From: CAZRNB01 sp964601355
GTDB lineage: Bacteria; Planctomycetota; Phycisphaerae; Sedimentisphaerales; Anaerobacaceae
DNA length: 15,572 bases
Direction of reading: 5' to 3'
NCBI GenBank assembly: GCA_964601355.1
Contig: CAZRNB010000070.1
Coordinates: 1 to 15,572 of the forward strand
Part shown: positions 1 through 7,216 of the stretch, in pieces
How the letters are laid out: every line of letters begins with the position of its first letter
Numbering within the stretch: position 1 is the first letter of the stretch
The notes under the pieces: model-generated
Seen by the model: the letters and a program-made list of their open reading frames with translations, nothing else
The model's database searches: none
Told to the model about the DNA's origin: nothing
Position numbers and translations under genes: made by a program

Positions 1-236
1 TTAGGAATGTTCGAGTCCGCTCCTACCCAAAATCCCTCATATATACAACGGCCCAAGTGCTCGGCAAAATGACCATAAATCTCCGGTGAAATACGTTCCT
101 TGCCTTGATTCACGTGCACCAGCAATTTACATGCCTCATTTGAGTCCGGTAGAATGTACGTTTCAGCAGATGCATTCCCTAACAATCCACTCAACATTAA
201 TGTAATAATGATCAATGTGCACTTTTTACTACTCAT
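1..236 (-). CDS. GH51 alpha-L-arabinofuranosidase, N-terminal fragment (cut by left edge)
   Basis: The first 78 codons of a gene that continues beyond the left edge. The product starts with a Sec signal peptide (residues 1 to about 24, hydrophobic core IIITLMLSGLLG, likely cleavage after ASA). Residues 49-74 carry ISPEIYGHFAEHLGRCIYEG followed by FWVG, the hallmark N-terminal segment of GH51 arabinofuranosidases. Enzymes of this family release terminal alpha-L-arabinofuranose from arabinan, arabinogalactan or arabinoxylan. The catalytic glutamates lie outside the window, so activity cannot be judged. The start is set by AAGGAG at 244-249, seven bases upstream of the ATG; an ATG five bases earlier runs into a stop at its third codon. 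It is the last gene of the visible operon, 54 bases after the acetylesterase gene. Family assignment is firm; substrate is inferred from context. Confidence 0.88.
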   Translation of the reverse strand, partial: MSSKKCTLIIITLMLSGLLGNASAETYILPDSNEACKLLVHVNQGKERISPEIYGHFAEHLGRCIYEGFWVGADSNIP

Positions 237-290
237 TCCATATCTCCTTAAAAAATATCTAATCCATGAACAGCGATTCTTACATCATCT

Positions 291-1616
291 TTAACTCCCC
301 TCGGGTTTTTGGGTAGTTCTGTTCGGACTGGCCGGCATACTAAAACTATCGACAGGATCAGGATTGCCCGGGTCAAATCCCTTAAAATAATCCACGATGT
401 ATTTAGCAATATCAAGCTTGTTTTGTCTTATACCCTCAACGACACACTTGGCCAATTCATAGCTGCCGTAGTTATTGTGATGAGTACCATCCTGGAAGGC
501 CTTGTCAATATTTTCACCCAAAGCTTTGTAGAATATCTTGCTTATGGTGTTCAGGTCGATAAGGTCAACTTTTTCTTCCTTAGCCGTTTGACGCACCGCC
601 TCCGGATAATCACCAAGCGTGTTTTTGACCACGCCATCCTTTCGTTCCATTGAAGTCACAAGAATAGGCGTACCGCCCTTCTTTCGCGTCTGGACGATAA
701 AGTGTTTGAGGTCATTTTTGTAGGTTGTGAACGCACCGACGCCTTCACCCTTTTCTTTCATATCGTTATGCCCGTATTGGATGAAAAGGAAGTCCCCCGG
801 CTTCATAAGGCTGAGCACTTTGTCAAGCCGCCTGGCGCCGAGCGAGCTTCTCAGGGATTCGCCCGATTCAGCGTGATTGGCAATTGCAACTCCCAGCTTA
901 AAAAACCGTGGCAGCATCTGTCCCCAGCTATTCCACGGCTCCAGCGGCTGGTCACAAACCGTAGAATCACCCAGTAAATAAATTGTAGGAACATCCACCT
1001 TCTCAATCTCAACCGCACAAACGCATGGACGCGCACCATTAAATTCCAAAGTCAATTTGTCATCCCAGGCCGCAAATTCCGTCGTCTTCTCACGGTCTTT
1101 CAACCTGACTTGGCCGTCCCCGACTTGATCGGGAATCGAAATATTGGGCGTTCTAATGTTGACGATAAACTTTCGTGTCTCGAACTTCCCAACTTCAGTG
1201 TGCACTTTTTCCAGCATCAGCCTTCGCAGCTCGGCCTTAATGGTTGTGGTTGATTCGCCGTTGCTGTCACCTAACGTTACTGTCACCATATAATTTTCCT
1301 CAGGCAGCCTGACAGAGAATAAAAACGGCTTATCGCTGGTACAAAAATCGCTGCTGAGTGCATTATCTCCACCGCGATCAACCGCCTCGACCGTTCTGCC
1401 TGCGGCGGACTCGAAGCCATAACCGAGCTCTTCGTTGTAGACTGTGGTCGGCAGTATCTGGATATAGTCCGGCTCAACTTTTCCTGGCCCAAAATCGAAC
1501 CTCCAGCTTGTTTTGCTGAGCGAAGTGTCTGCCGCTTGAGCATTCACAGGTTGTCCCGCGAACACGAGTCCAGTGACAACAATACAAATTACGGTACAAA
1601 AATGCTTGCCTGGCAT
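291..1616 (-). CDS. Secreted CE12-type SGNH/GDSL esterase, probable rhamnogalacturonan acetylesterase
   Basis: 441 residues, with a signal peptide (1 to about 28). A beta-rich N-terminal domain (about 36-205, beginning WRFDFGPG) resembles the galactose-binding-like module often found ahead of CE12 esterases. The catalytic SGNH domain covers about 210-400. Block I is GDST (nucleophile Ser218), block II is NHAESGES (Gly252), block III is QYGHND (Asn284), and block V is DGTHH (Asp376, His379), so the full set is present. Family members such as YesT/RhgT remove acetyl groups from rhamnogalacturonan I, which opens the chain to glycosidases and lyases. GGAGG at 1624-1628, seven bases from the ATG, supports the start. 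A short palindrome at 1116-1138 lies in frame in the N-terminal domain. The last 30 residues are a proline-rich, low-complexity tail. Fold and active site are clear; the acetylated substrate is inferred from family and neighbours. Confidence 0.87.
   Translation of the reverse strand: MPGKHFCTVICIVVTGLVFAGQPVNAQAADTSLSKTSWRFDFGPGKVEPDYIQILPTTVYNEELGYGFESAAGRTVEAVDRGGDNALSSDFCTSDKPFLFSVRLPEENYMVTVTLGDSNGESTTTIKAELRRLMLEKVHTEVGKFETRKFIVNIRTPNISIPDQVGDGQVRLKDREKTTEFAAWDDKLTLEFNGARPCVCAVEIEKVDVPTIYLLGDSTVCDQPLEPWNSWGQMLPRFFKLGVAIANHAESGESLRSSLGARRLDKVLSLMKPGDFLFIQYGHNDMKEKGEGVGAFTTYKNDLKHFIVQTRKKGGTPILVTSMERKDGVVKNTLGDYPEAVRQTAKEEKVDLIDLNTISKIFYKALGENIDKAFQDGTHHNNYGSYELAKCVVEGIRQNKLDIAKYIVDYFKGFDPGNPDPVDSFSMPASPNRTTQKPEGS
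1116..1138. repeat. Possible short palindrome in the acetylesterase gene
   Basis: Contains CCCGACTTGATCGGG (5-base perfect stem, 5-base loop) within GTCCCCGACTTGATCGGGAATC. The minus-strand form GATTCCCGATCAAGTCGGGG resembles a dispersed element I recall from many environmental genomes. In frame it encodes SIPDQVGD (residues 160-167) in the N-terminal domain. Short enough to be chance. Confidence 0.4.
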
Positions 1617-1678
1617 TTTAAATCCTCCATTAAATTACTTATCTACGCAATTCGCCGAGCATTGTTACCCTCCTAAAG

Positions 1679-3328
1679 CTATGTAGAACAGGTGATCTTG
1701 AGGGTGTAAGCATAATCACAGGGCTTTTCCGGCGGCATTGTGACTTTCAGGCCGGTTTCATCTTGCGTCCATTGCAGCTTACCCTTAAAGCCCAGCAGCT
1801 CGACGTTCTTAATCTCTCCGATATTGTACTGACTGTTTGTCGCTAACTGATTTATTACAACCTGCTTTTCGGGCCAGCCCATTAGAAAGGCGTAGATTGT
1901 TCCTTCCTTTGTTGTGAAGCGGATGTCCTCTGCGGTGTACGATCTTGCCTGACCCTCGCCGAACATGCCGGCCTTTATCTTGGTCGGGCCTCCGCCGTAG
2001 GTCTTCCACGGGCGGGTGCCGTATAAGCCATTGCCATTCACATCCATCCACTTCGACATGCCCTCCAGGAAGGCGACCTCGCGATCGTCAATTGTGCCGT
2101 CGCCGCGGACCGGTATGCTAAGGAGTAAATTGCCGTTCTTGCTCACGATGTCGATGAGCATATTCACAACCTGCCCGACGGTCTTGTAACGATTTCTTTC
2201 TGCAATGCCGCGGTCATAGTGCCAGGAGCCGATGCAGGTGTCGGTCTGCCATGGCTCAGGCATGATGTCGGTGGCTACGCCGCGCTCGATGTCTTCGACG
2301 ACCGCCTGCTGCAGCTCTTTGTTAAGCCCCTTACAGTTCACGACGACATCGAGCTTCCCGCCGGTCCAGTTGAGGCCGGCGTTGTAGTAGTGCGCGACTA
2401 TATCTAGCCCGGCCTTGCCGAGCGGAAGACGACTGATGTTGTCGAAATAAACAAGGTCGGGGTGGTATTTGTCTATGAGGTCCTGGCAGCGGAGAAACCA
2501 TGTCTCAGTGAACTTTGGATTCATTGCAGGCGGCTCCTCGGTCCACAGTCGGTCATTCTTCTCGTGCCAATCCGCGACCGTCTTGGCGCCCGTAATGCCG
2601 TCGGGCATCTTGATATTCGGCCCTGTGTAGAGGTCTTGCGGGTCAAGGCCTTCCCACCATTTGCCCCTGCCGTCAGCTTTGGTGAGCGTGGCGGCATCGT
2701 ATCGCACGCCGGCCAGTGGTCCCTCGCCATCGTAGCCGTAGGCGGTCTGGAACCAGTGCCAGGCGTGGGCCGAGTGGTTGCTAACGCCGAAACGAAGGCC
2801 GTTCGCCCTGGCGACCTTAGCCCAGGTACCGACAATGTCCTTCTTCGGGCCGACATTGACCGAGTTCCAGGCGTGATACTTAGAGTTGTATGCATCGAAA
2901 TTATCGTGATGGTTGGCGAGTGAGACAAAGTACTTCGCCCCAGCCCGTTTGTACAGAGCTATCAGCTTCTCCGGCTCCCAGTTCTCGGCCTTCCAGAGGT
3001 TATCAATCTCCATAAAGCCGAACTTGGAGGGATGGCCGTAGGTCTTAACGTGATAGTTATACTGGTCCATGCCCTGGATGTACATGTGGCGGGCGTACCA
3101 GTCGCCCTGCTCAGGCACACATTGGGCGGACCAGTGCGCCCATATCCCGAACTTGGCGTCGCGGAACCAGTCGGGGACCTGATAGGCCTTGAGCGATTCA
3201 AGATTTCCCACGAATGGTCCCTTCTGAATCTCAATGCCGGATTGGCTTGCAGCTAAAGCATAAGCAGCTCTAACGGCAGGCACTGCAGCGGCAATAACCT
3301 TTATAGCAGTTCGCCTTGTCATAAACAT
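1679..3328 (-). CDS. GH29 alpha-L-fucosidase (first type, Tat-like signal)
   Basis: 549 residues. The N-terminus has a twin-arginine motif, TRRTAIK, before an alanine-rich stretch (to about residue 27), suggesting Tat export; the downstream neighbour-type enzymes use Sec-like signals. The GH29 catalytic barrel covers about 50-440. FGIWAHWSAQCVPEQGDWYA (60-79) is the family entry motif, NHHDNF (139-144) is the conserved substrate-binding histidine pair, and DLVYFDNI (291-298) places the probable nucleophile at Asp296. A beta-sandwich C-terminal domain follows (about 455-549). The enzyme should release terminal alpha-L-fucose. The gene follows the second GH29 gene with 12 bases between them, AAGGGA lying just after that gene's stop. 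Parts of the gene are much richer in G+C than the rest of the operon. The acid/base residue cannot be named with confidence from sequence alone. Confidence 0.92.
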   Translation of the reverse strand: MFMTRRTAIKVIAAAVPAVRAAYALAASQSGIEIQKGPFVGNLESLKAYQVPDWFRDAKFGIWAHWSAQCVPEQGDWYARHMYIQGMDQYNYHVKTYGHPSKFGFMEIDNLWKAENWEPEKLIALYKRAGAKYFVSLANHHDNFDAYNSKYHAWNSVNVGPKKDIVGTWAKVARANGLRFGVSNHSAHAWHWFQTAYGYDGEGPLAGVRYDAATLTKADGRGKWWEGLDPQDLYTGPNIKMPDGITGAKTVADWHEKNDRLWTEEPPAMNPKFTETWFLRCQDLIDKYHPDLVYFDNISRLPLGKAGLDIVAHYYNAGLNWTGGKLDVVVNCKGLNKELQQAVVEDIERGVATDIMPEPWQTDTCIGSWHYDRGIAERNRYKTVGQVVNMLIDIVSKNGNLLLSIPVRGDGTIDDREVAFLEGMSKWMDVNGNGLYGTRPWKTYGGGPTKIKAGMFGEGQARSYTAEDIRFTTKEGTIYAFLMGWPEKQVVINQLATNSQYNIGEIKNVELLGFKGKLQWTQDETGLKVTMPPEKPCDYAYTLKITCST

Positions 3329-3340
3329 AGATTTTCCCTT

Positions 3341-4855
3341 TCATTCTTTAAGTTTAAGACCCGCGATTTTCAGTGTATAAGCATAATCACAAGGTCTTTC
3401 TGACGGCATTGTCACTTTCAGACCCGTTTCATCCTGTGTGAATATAAGCTCTCCCTTGTGGCCAAGCAGAGTGACACTTTCGATTTTGCCTGCAGGAGCC
3501 GTACCGGCAGCAAGTGACGTGATGACAGCCTCGTCCTCCGGCCACGCCATGAAAATGGCAAATAACGTGTCGCCTTTTGTAGTGAAACGAATATCTTTGC
3601 CTGTGTAATACTGGCCCTTGGGCAGGGGATAAACACCTTCGCCGAATTTATTCCACGGGCGTGTGCCGTAGATAGCTTCGCCATTGACCTCTATCCATTT
3701 GCCGATACCCAGCAGCAGCTTCTGCTGTTCGTCAGGGATGGTGCCATCAGCCTTCGGAGCAAAGTTCATAAGAAGGTTGCCGTTCTTGCTGACGTTTTCA
3801 ACCAGCCGATATACAATCGATTCTACGGTGCAATATTGCGCATCCGCGAGGTATCCCCACCTTTGATGGACGGAATCATCAACCTGCCAGACCTCCGGCT
3901 GTAACGTTGTGGGGCCGCGTCCCTGTCTTTCGTAGTCTTTGACGCTGCCGGCCAGGTATGCCTCATCTTTTGTACAAAGCGTCACTTCCCTGCCCCATTC
4001 TTTGGCACGGTTGTAGTAATAGGCGGCGACCTTCAGCTTCAGCGGATCAAGGCTGCGGCTGTTAATGCCGTTGTCGAACCAGAGCATATCCGGCTGGAAC
4101 TTATCAATCAACTCAAAATTCTTCGCAATCCAGATCTCAAGAAATTTCTGACAGGCTGTTTCGCTGCGGTCGGCTACGCTGTAAAACTCAGCCCAGTTCG
4201 GGTCGTAAAGGTCTGTTTTTAAGTCCTTAAGCGGGTTTATGAAGGTAAAATGTTCCATACTGTGGTTGGAGACGCCAAATTTAAGGCCTTGCTTCCTGCA
4301 GGCTCTAGCCAGGTCTGCGATGAGGTCACGCTTTGGGCCCATCTTGGCAGCACAGAACTTATTTAGAGCGCTATCCCAGAGAGAAAAGCCGTCATGATGC
4401 TCTGCGGTAGGGATAACGTACTTGGCGCCGGACCTTTTAAAAAGCTCCGCCCAGGCATCGGGATCATACTTCTCACATGTGAACATCGGGATAAAATTCT
4501 TGTAGCCGAATTTCTCCTGCGGTCCGAATTTCTCCGCGTGCCACTTTGCTATTCCTTCGTTGCCATACATGTGCTTAACGTACCACTCGCTCTGACGGGC
4601 CGGAACTGCGTAAACACCCCAATGCAGAAAGATGCCGAATTTGCCGTCTCGGAACCAGTCGGGAACTTTGTAGTTTTTCTCGATCGATTCCCAGTTAGGC
4701 TCGATTGGGCCTTTGGGAACAGGCGTCCCGGCGGCAGCAGCCGCTGCAATCGTTTCCGGCGATGCCTGTGGACCCATCTGAGCCGAGGCCGTCTCAAACG
4801 CCCCTGCGATGACAACAACAAAAAACATCAATACAATAAAACGGCTGCTTGACAT
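3341..4855 (-). CDS. GH29 alpha-L-fucosidase (second type, Sec signal)
   Basis: 504 residues from the chosen ATG at 4855. An in-frame ATG seven codons upstream is less likely because GGAG (4863-4866) sits seven bases before 4855 and the product then starts with a clean signal peptide (MSSSRFIVLMFFVVVIAG, cleavage near ASA at 23-25). The GH29 barrel covers about 60-400: KFGIFLHWGVYAVP (72-85), EHHDGF (152-157), and MLWFDNG with probable nucleophile Asp261. A C-terminal beta-sandwich follows. Its last part, TQDETGLKVTMPSERPCDYA, is almost the same as in the downstream GH29 product, whereas the barrel motifs differ. The two genes therefore look like old tandem duplicates, possibly for different fucose linkages. 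An alanine-rich stretch (about 31-42) links signal and barrel. It lies 120 bases after the six-hairpin gene, across a repeat-bearing spacer. Confidence 0.92.
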   Translation of the reverse strand: MSSSRFIVLMFFVVVIAGAFETASAQMGPQASPETIAAAAAAGTPVPKGPIEPNWESIEKNYKVPDWFRDGKFGIFLHWGVYAVPARQSEWYVKHMYGNEGIAKWHAEKFGPQEKFGYKNFIPMFTCEKYDPDAWAELFKRSGAKYVIPTAEHHDGFSLWDSALNKFCAAKMGPKRDLIADLARACRKQGLKFGVSNHSMEHFTFINPLKDLKTDLYDPNWAEFYSVADRSETACQKFLEIWIAKNFELIDKFQPDMLWFDNGINSRSLDPLKLKVAAYYYNRAKEWGREVTLCTKDEAYLAGSVKDYERQGRGPTTLQPEVWQVDDSVHQRWGYLADAQYCTVESIVYRLVENVSKNGNLLMNFAPKADGTIPDEQQKLLLGIGKWIEVNGEAIYGTRPWNKFGEGVYPLPKGQYYTGKDIRFTTKGDTLFAIFMAWPEDEAVITSLAAGTAPAGKIESVTLLGHKGELIFTQDETGLKVTMPSERPCDYAYTLKIAGLKLKE

Positions 4856-4861
4856 ATTAAT

Positions 4862-4866
4862 TCTCC
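4862..4866 (-). promoter_or_regulatory. Shine-Dalgarno sequence fixing the start of the second GH29 gene
   Basis: On the minus strand the sequence reads GGAGA. Its GGAG core lies seven bases before the ATG at 4855 and inside the longer reading frame that starts at 4876, so it selects the shorter, signal-peptide-initial product. Confidence 0.7.
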
Positions 4867-4912
4867 AATTGTCCAATCCTCACCAATTATCATCCCTCAT
4901 CTACCGTCTTTA

Positions 4913-4944
4913 CCCACTCGCTGACGCTCGTGGCTCTGACTCCC
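4913..4944. repeat. Intergenic REP-like short palindromic element
   Basis: The stretch contains CCACTCGCTGACGCTCGTGG (4914-4933), whose CCAC/GTGG ends and inner GC/GC pairs form an imperfect hairpin, flanked by GCTCTGACTCCC. The plus-strand translation reads ADARGSD, a peptide that I recall recurring as a spurious ORF in many environmental genomes because this element is dispersed between genes. It sits in the 120-base gap between the six-hairpin gene and the second GH29 gene and would be transcribed as part of the operon message. A role as a REP-type processing or stability element is possible but unproven. Confidence 0.55.
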
Positions 4945-4947
4945 GTC

Positions 4948-4968
4948 TTCTGTGTTCTGTATTCTGTT
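4948..4968. repeat. Three degenerate 7-base tandem units next to a stop codon
   Basis: Reads TTCTGTG, TTCTGTA, TTCTGTT on the plus strand, ending eight bases before the stop codon (4976-4978) of the six-hairpin gene. On the message strand this is a purine-rich run. It resembles in position and composition the larger 8-base array after the GH43 gene at 12552-12615. Function unknown. Confidence 0.55.
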
Positions 4969-4975
4969 TTCAAAC

Positions 4976-7210
4976 TCATGGCATCTGTTTAAGCCCCTCC
5001 CATTTAATATTCCATTTTCCATTTTTGGGAAATCCTGGCGCATGGTTATCGTCGCAGCCATCCCAGCCTGCAGCCATCATTGCGACCACTGTGAGCAGGC
5101 CGCCGTTTCCCGGCAGATACAGCGGCAGCCGAGCCGATTGATAATTATGCCCATTGGCTAAATATCGGTTCTTTTCCGCCTCAACGAACAAGGCATCTAT
5201 CGCCGCATCCGGCTCACCCAGCCGTGCCGCTGTCATCGCCATCATCGGATAATCCCAGCCCCACGTGCTCGGCCAATCCCAATTCTGCAATACAAACTCG
5301 AGCGTACGTTTCATCGTATTCGGGTCGATAAAAGGAGTCTGTGGAACAAAACCCAGTGCAGCTAACATTGAAGGATGATCCTCAATAATTATATAAGGCG
5401 GCGTTTCGATAGCCGTATAAATTCCATCACGGACGTTAGGACGTGAAAGATTCCGGATAACTTTATCCCAATTTGGATCACGCTCCAGGCCAAGCCTTTC
5501 TCGCCATTTCTGAGCGGTTTCCAAAGCCCAATACCAGTAAGCCAGCTCAAATGTGGGATTTAGATTGCTTCTGCGGTATTGTCCGTAGCTTTCCTGAGCC
5601 GGTATCAAAGCAGGCCCAAGCACGAAACGGCCCTGTGATTTATCCCATACCGGATATGAAGCCATAAATTCAGCCGTTTCAAAAACAATCTGCCTATATT
5701 TCTCCAAAGTCTTCTGGTCCGGATGAGCACGATAACACAATTCGGCATAGTAAATCGGATGCGGCTGCTGCCATATCAGGAACACGCCGACAGTACTGGG
5801 ACTGTCACTCCCATCCGGAGATGTCATCTTCGGCCAGCGTACTCCACGATAGCCCTGCAGTTCCGCGGCGGCTTTTGCTTTGGGTAAAATTGACTGGTAC
5901 CATGACAGGCTGCGTTCCAGCAGATCTACACGCCCCCACAGAGCAAAATGCACCGCGTGCCACCAGTGCATCTCAAGATGAAATTTGCCGAACCAGCTAT
6001 TGCAGACAAGGCCCGTTTCCTGCGGCGGAAGTGTCCCTGCACATTGAATGGCTGTTAAGTATTGCGAGAGCACAACTCTTCGTTCTAATTCAAAAGCTCT
6101 CGGATCGGTGCACTGCGAAAAATCAATCGCCCCGCCGCTTTGCCAAAAATTCTGCCAGTATTGCGCTGATGCCTCGCGAACTGTTTGAAAATCAGGGAGA
6201 GTCTCTTTTATCTCCATCGGCGAAAAAGCAAATACAATTTCCAGCGAATCCTTACCGGAATAAAACTCATATTCATGTTGCGACTTGGTTCGGATTCTAA
6301 CCGGGAGCGACCAAGCAGCACGGACATAATACCGATCTGCATCAAGGATGCGGGTAAACCCCGCAATAAATTGCGGGGCTAAATATTTAGCCCCCAAATT
6401 TAATTGGGGGTTTTTTAGCGGTTTTACCGCAGGTTCTTCGTTAATTTGCACTTGCGTTGTATGTAGTTCCGGGTGCTTCCAATCTGCTGCATTTCTCCAT
6501 TCGTAACTACCATAAGGAAACGCAAGTAAAACCGCCAAACTTTTATAATCAGCCTCGATACGAACTGCAAGAATGTCACGCTCAGAATGACAAACGGTTA
6601 GAACCTTAAATTTGTGTCCCTGAAACTCGAATTGACTGCTCAGAAGGCCCGTCCAGAGGTCCAGTGTTTGAGAGGTATTTATAAGGTCGTCAATCTTCGC
6701 CGGTGAACCGTCAGGTTTGGCAATGCTCAAGCCGATTTGCCCGAGGTGCAGACGGTGCGGATTTGCACGCAGCCAGGCGGCAGCAGGCGAATAATCTTTT
6801 TTATAGTCTCTATCCGAAGCATAAGGCACTTTTCGCCCTGCTACTTCGTATTCCTCAAGAATATCTGACAGTTTGTATTCCTTCGGATTCGGTATAGTAT
6901 GCCAGCCCCACTGAGACTGTGTGCCAAGCGGCATACCCTTCTCGTAATACTGAGGAAATGTCTGCAGGCCGGTGACGTCAGCGGTAAATGCAAACCGGCC
7001 ATTACCAACGGATAACGGCGTAAGCGGATCCGGCTTATTGAGGGTGACATTATGCCGTCTGACTAATACTTGACGATCTATCTGATGTCCAGGTGTATTT
7101 GAACTATCTGCCTCCACAAGCTCGCCTCCATTGGACCGAGCTTGTGCTCCGAGCGCAACGGTAAATACTAATACTGACAAAACAATAAAAATACACCTTC
7201 CTGCTTTCAT
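4976..7210 (-). CDS. Secreted six-hairpin (alpha/alpha)6 glycosidase-like protein, family uncertain
   Basis: 744 residues. Signal peptide at 1 to about 24 (IFIVLSVLVFTVALGAQA). An N-terminal beta-sandwich region (about 45-340) contains PLTPLSVGNGRFAFTADVTG (62-81), the kind of motif that opens GH65/GH95-like six-hairpin glycosidases. A helical catalytic-type region follows (about 370-700), with NSWFGKFHLEMHWWHAVHF (404-422); Glu413 is my candidate general acid. Later conserved-looking blocks are EDHPSM (610-615) and LPLYLPGNGG (695-704). I recognise the fold class but cannot assign a CAZy family. Given the neighbours, a role on a pectic side chain (for example an alpha-linked deoxysugar or galactose) is plausible. 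The start lies six bases after the stop of the GH2-GH35 gene, with only a weak upstream AAGAG, so translational coupling is likely. A palindromic element is inserted in frame at residues 267-284. Confidence 0.8.
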   Translation of the reverse strand: MKAGRCIFIVLSVLVFTVALGAQARSNGGELVEADSSNTPGHQIDRQVLVRRHNVTLNKPDPLTPLSVGNGRFAFTADVTGLQTFPQYYEKGMPLGTQSQWGWHTIPNPKEYKLSDILEEYEVAGRKVPYASDRDYKKDYSPAAAWLRANPHRLHLGQIGLSIAKPDGSPAKIDDLINTSQTLDLWTGLLSSQFEFQGHKFKVLTVCHSERDILAVRIEADYKSLAVLLAFPYGSYEWRNAADWKHPELHTTQVQINEEPAVKPLKNPQLNLGAKYLAPQFIAGFTRILDADRYYVRAAWSLPVRIRTKSQHEYEFYSGKDSLEIVFAFSPMEIKETLPDFQTVREASAQYWQNFWQSGGAIDFSQCTDPRAFELERRVVLSQYLTAIQCAGTLPPQETGLVCNSWFGKFHLEMHWWHAVHFALWGRVDLLERSLSWYQSILPKAKAAAELQGYRGVRWPKMTSPDGSDSPSTVGVFLIWQQPHPIYYAELCYRAHPDQKTLEKYRQIVFETAEFMASYPVWDKSQGRFVLGPALIPAQESYGQYRRSNLNPTFELAYWYWALETAQKWRERLGLERDPNWDKVIRNLSRPNVRDGIYTAIETPPYIIIEDHPSMLAALGFVPQTPFIDPNTMKRTLEFVLQNWDWPSTWGWDYPMMAMTAARLGEPDAAIDALFVEAEKNRYLANGHNYQSARLPLYLPGNGGLLTVVAMMAAGWDGCDDNHAPGFPKNGKWNIKWEGLKQMP
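6359..6410. repeat. Triple palindromic element inside the six-hairpin gene
   Basis: Three palindromes lie back to back: CCCCGCAATAAATTGCGGGG (6359-6378; perfect 8-base stem, 4-base loop), CTAAATATTTAG (6379-6390; fully palindromic), and CCCCCAAATTTAATTGGGGG (6391-6410; 7-base stem). The reading frame passes through without a stop and adds NPQLNLGAKYLAPQFIAG (residues 267-284) to the N-terminal beta region. Such symmetry is not expected of ordinary coding sequence and points to an inserted mobile palindrome. Confidence 0.85.
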
Positions 7211-7216
7211 CTTTTT

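Noticed and set aside
2462..2923. 153-residue plus-strand reading frame inside the first GH29 gene
   Set aside because: It mirrors a G+C-rich fucosidase gene, has no recognisable domain or good ribosome site, and the minus-strand protein is certain.
4809..5141. Small plus-strand gene containing ADARGSD
   Set aside because: The peptide comes from an intergenic REP-like palindrome and overlaps two gene ends on the other strand.
5821..6300. 159-residue plus-strand reading frame inside the six-hairpin gene
   Set aside because: It is a shadow of the catalytic region of the minus-strand gene with no supporting motif.
6359..6410. Rho-independent terminator (stem followed by TTTTTT at 6411-6416 on the plus strand)
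   Set aside because: It is on the strand opposite the operon, in the middle of a coding sequence, with no plus-strand gene upstream to end.
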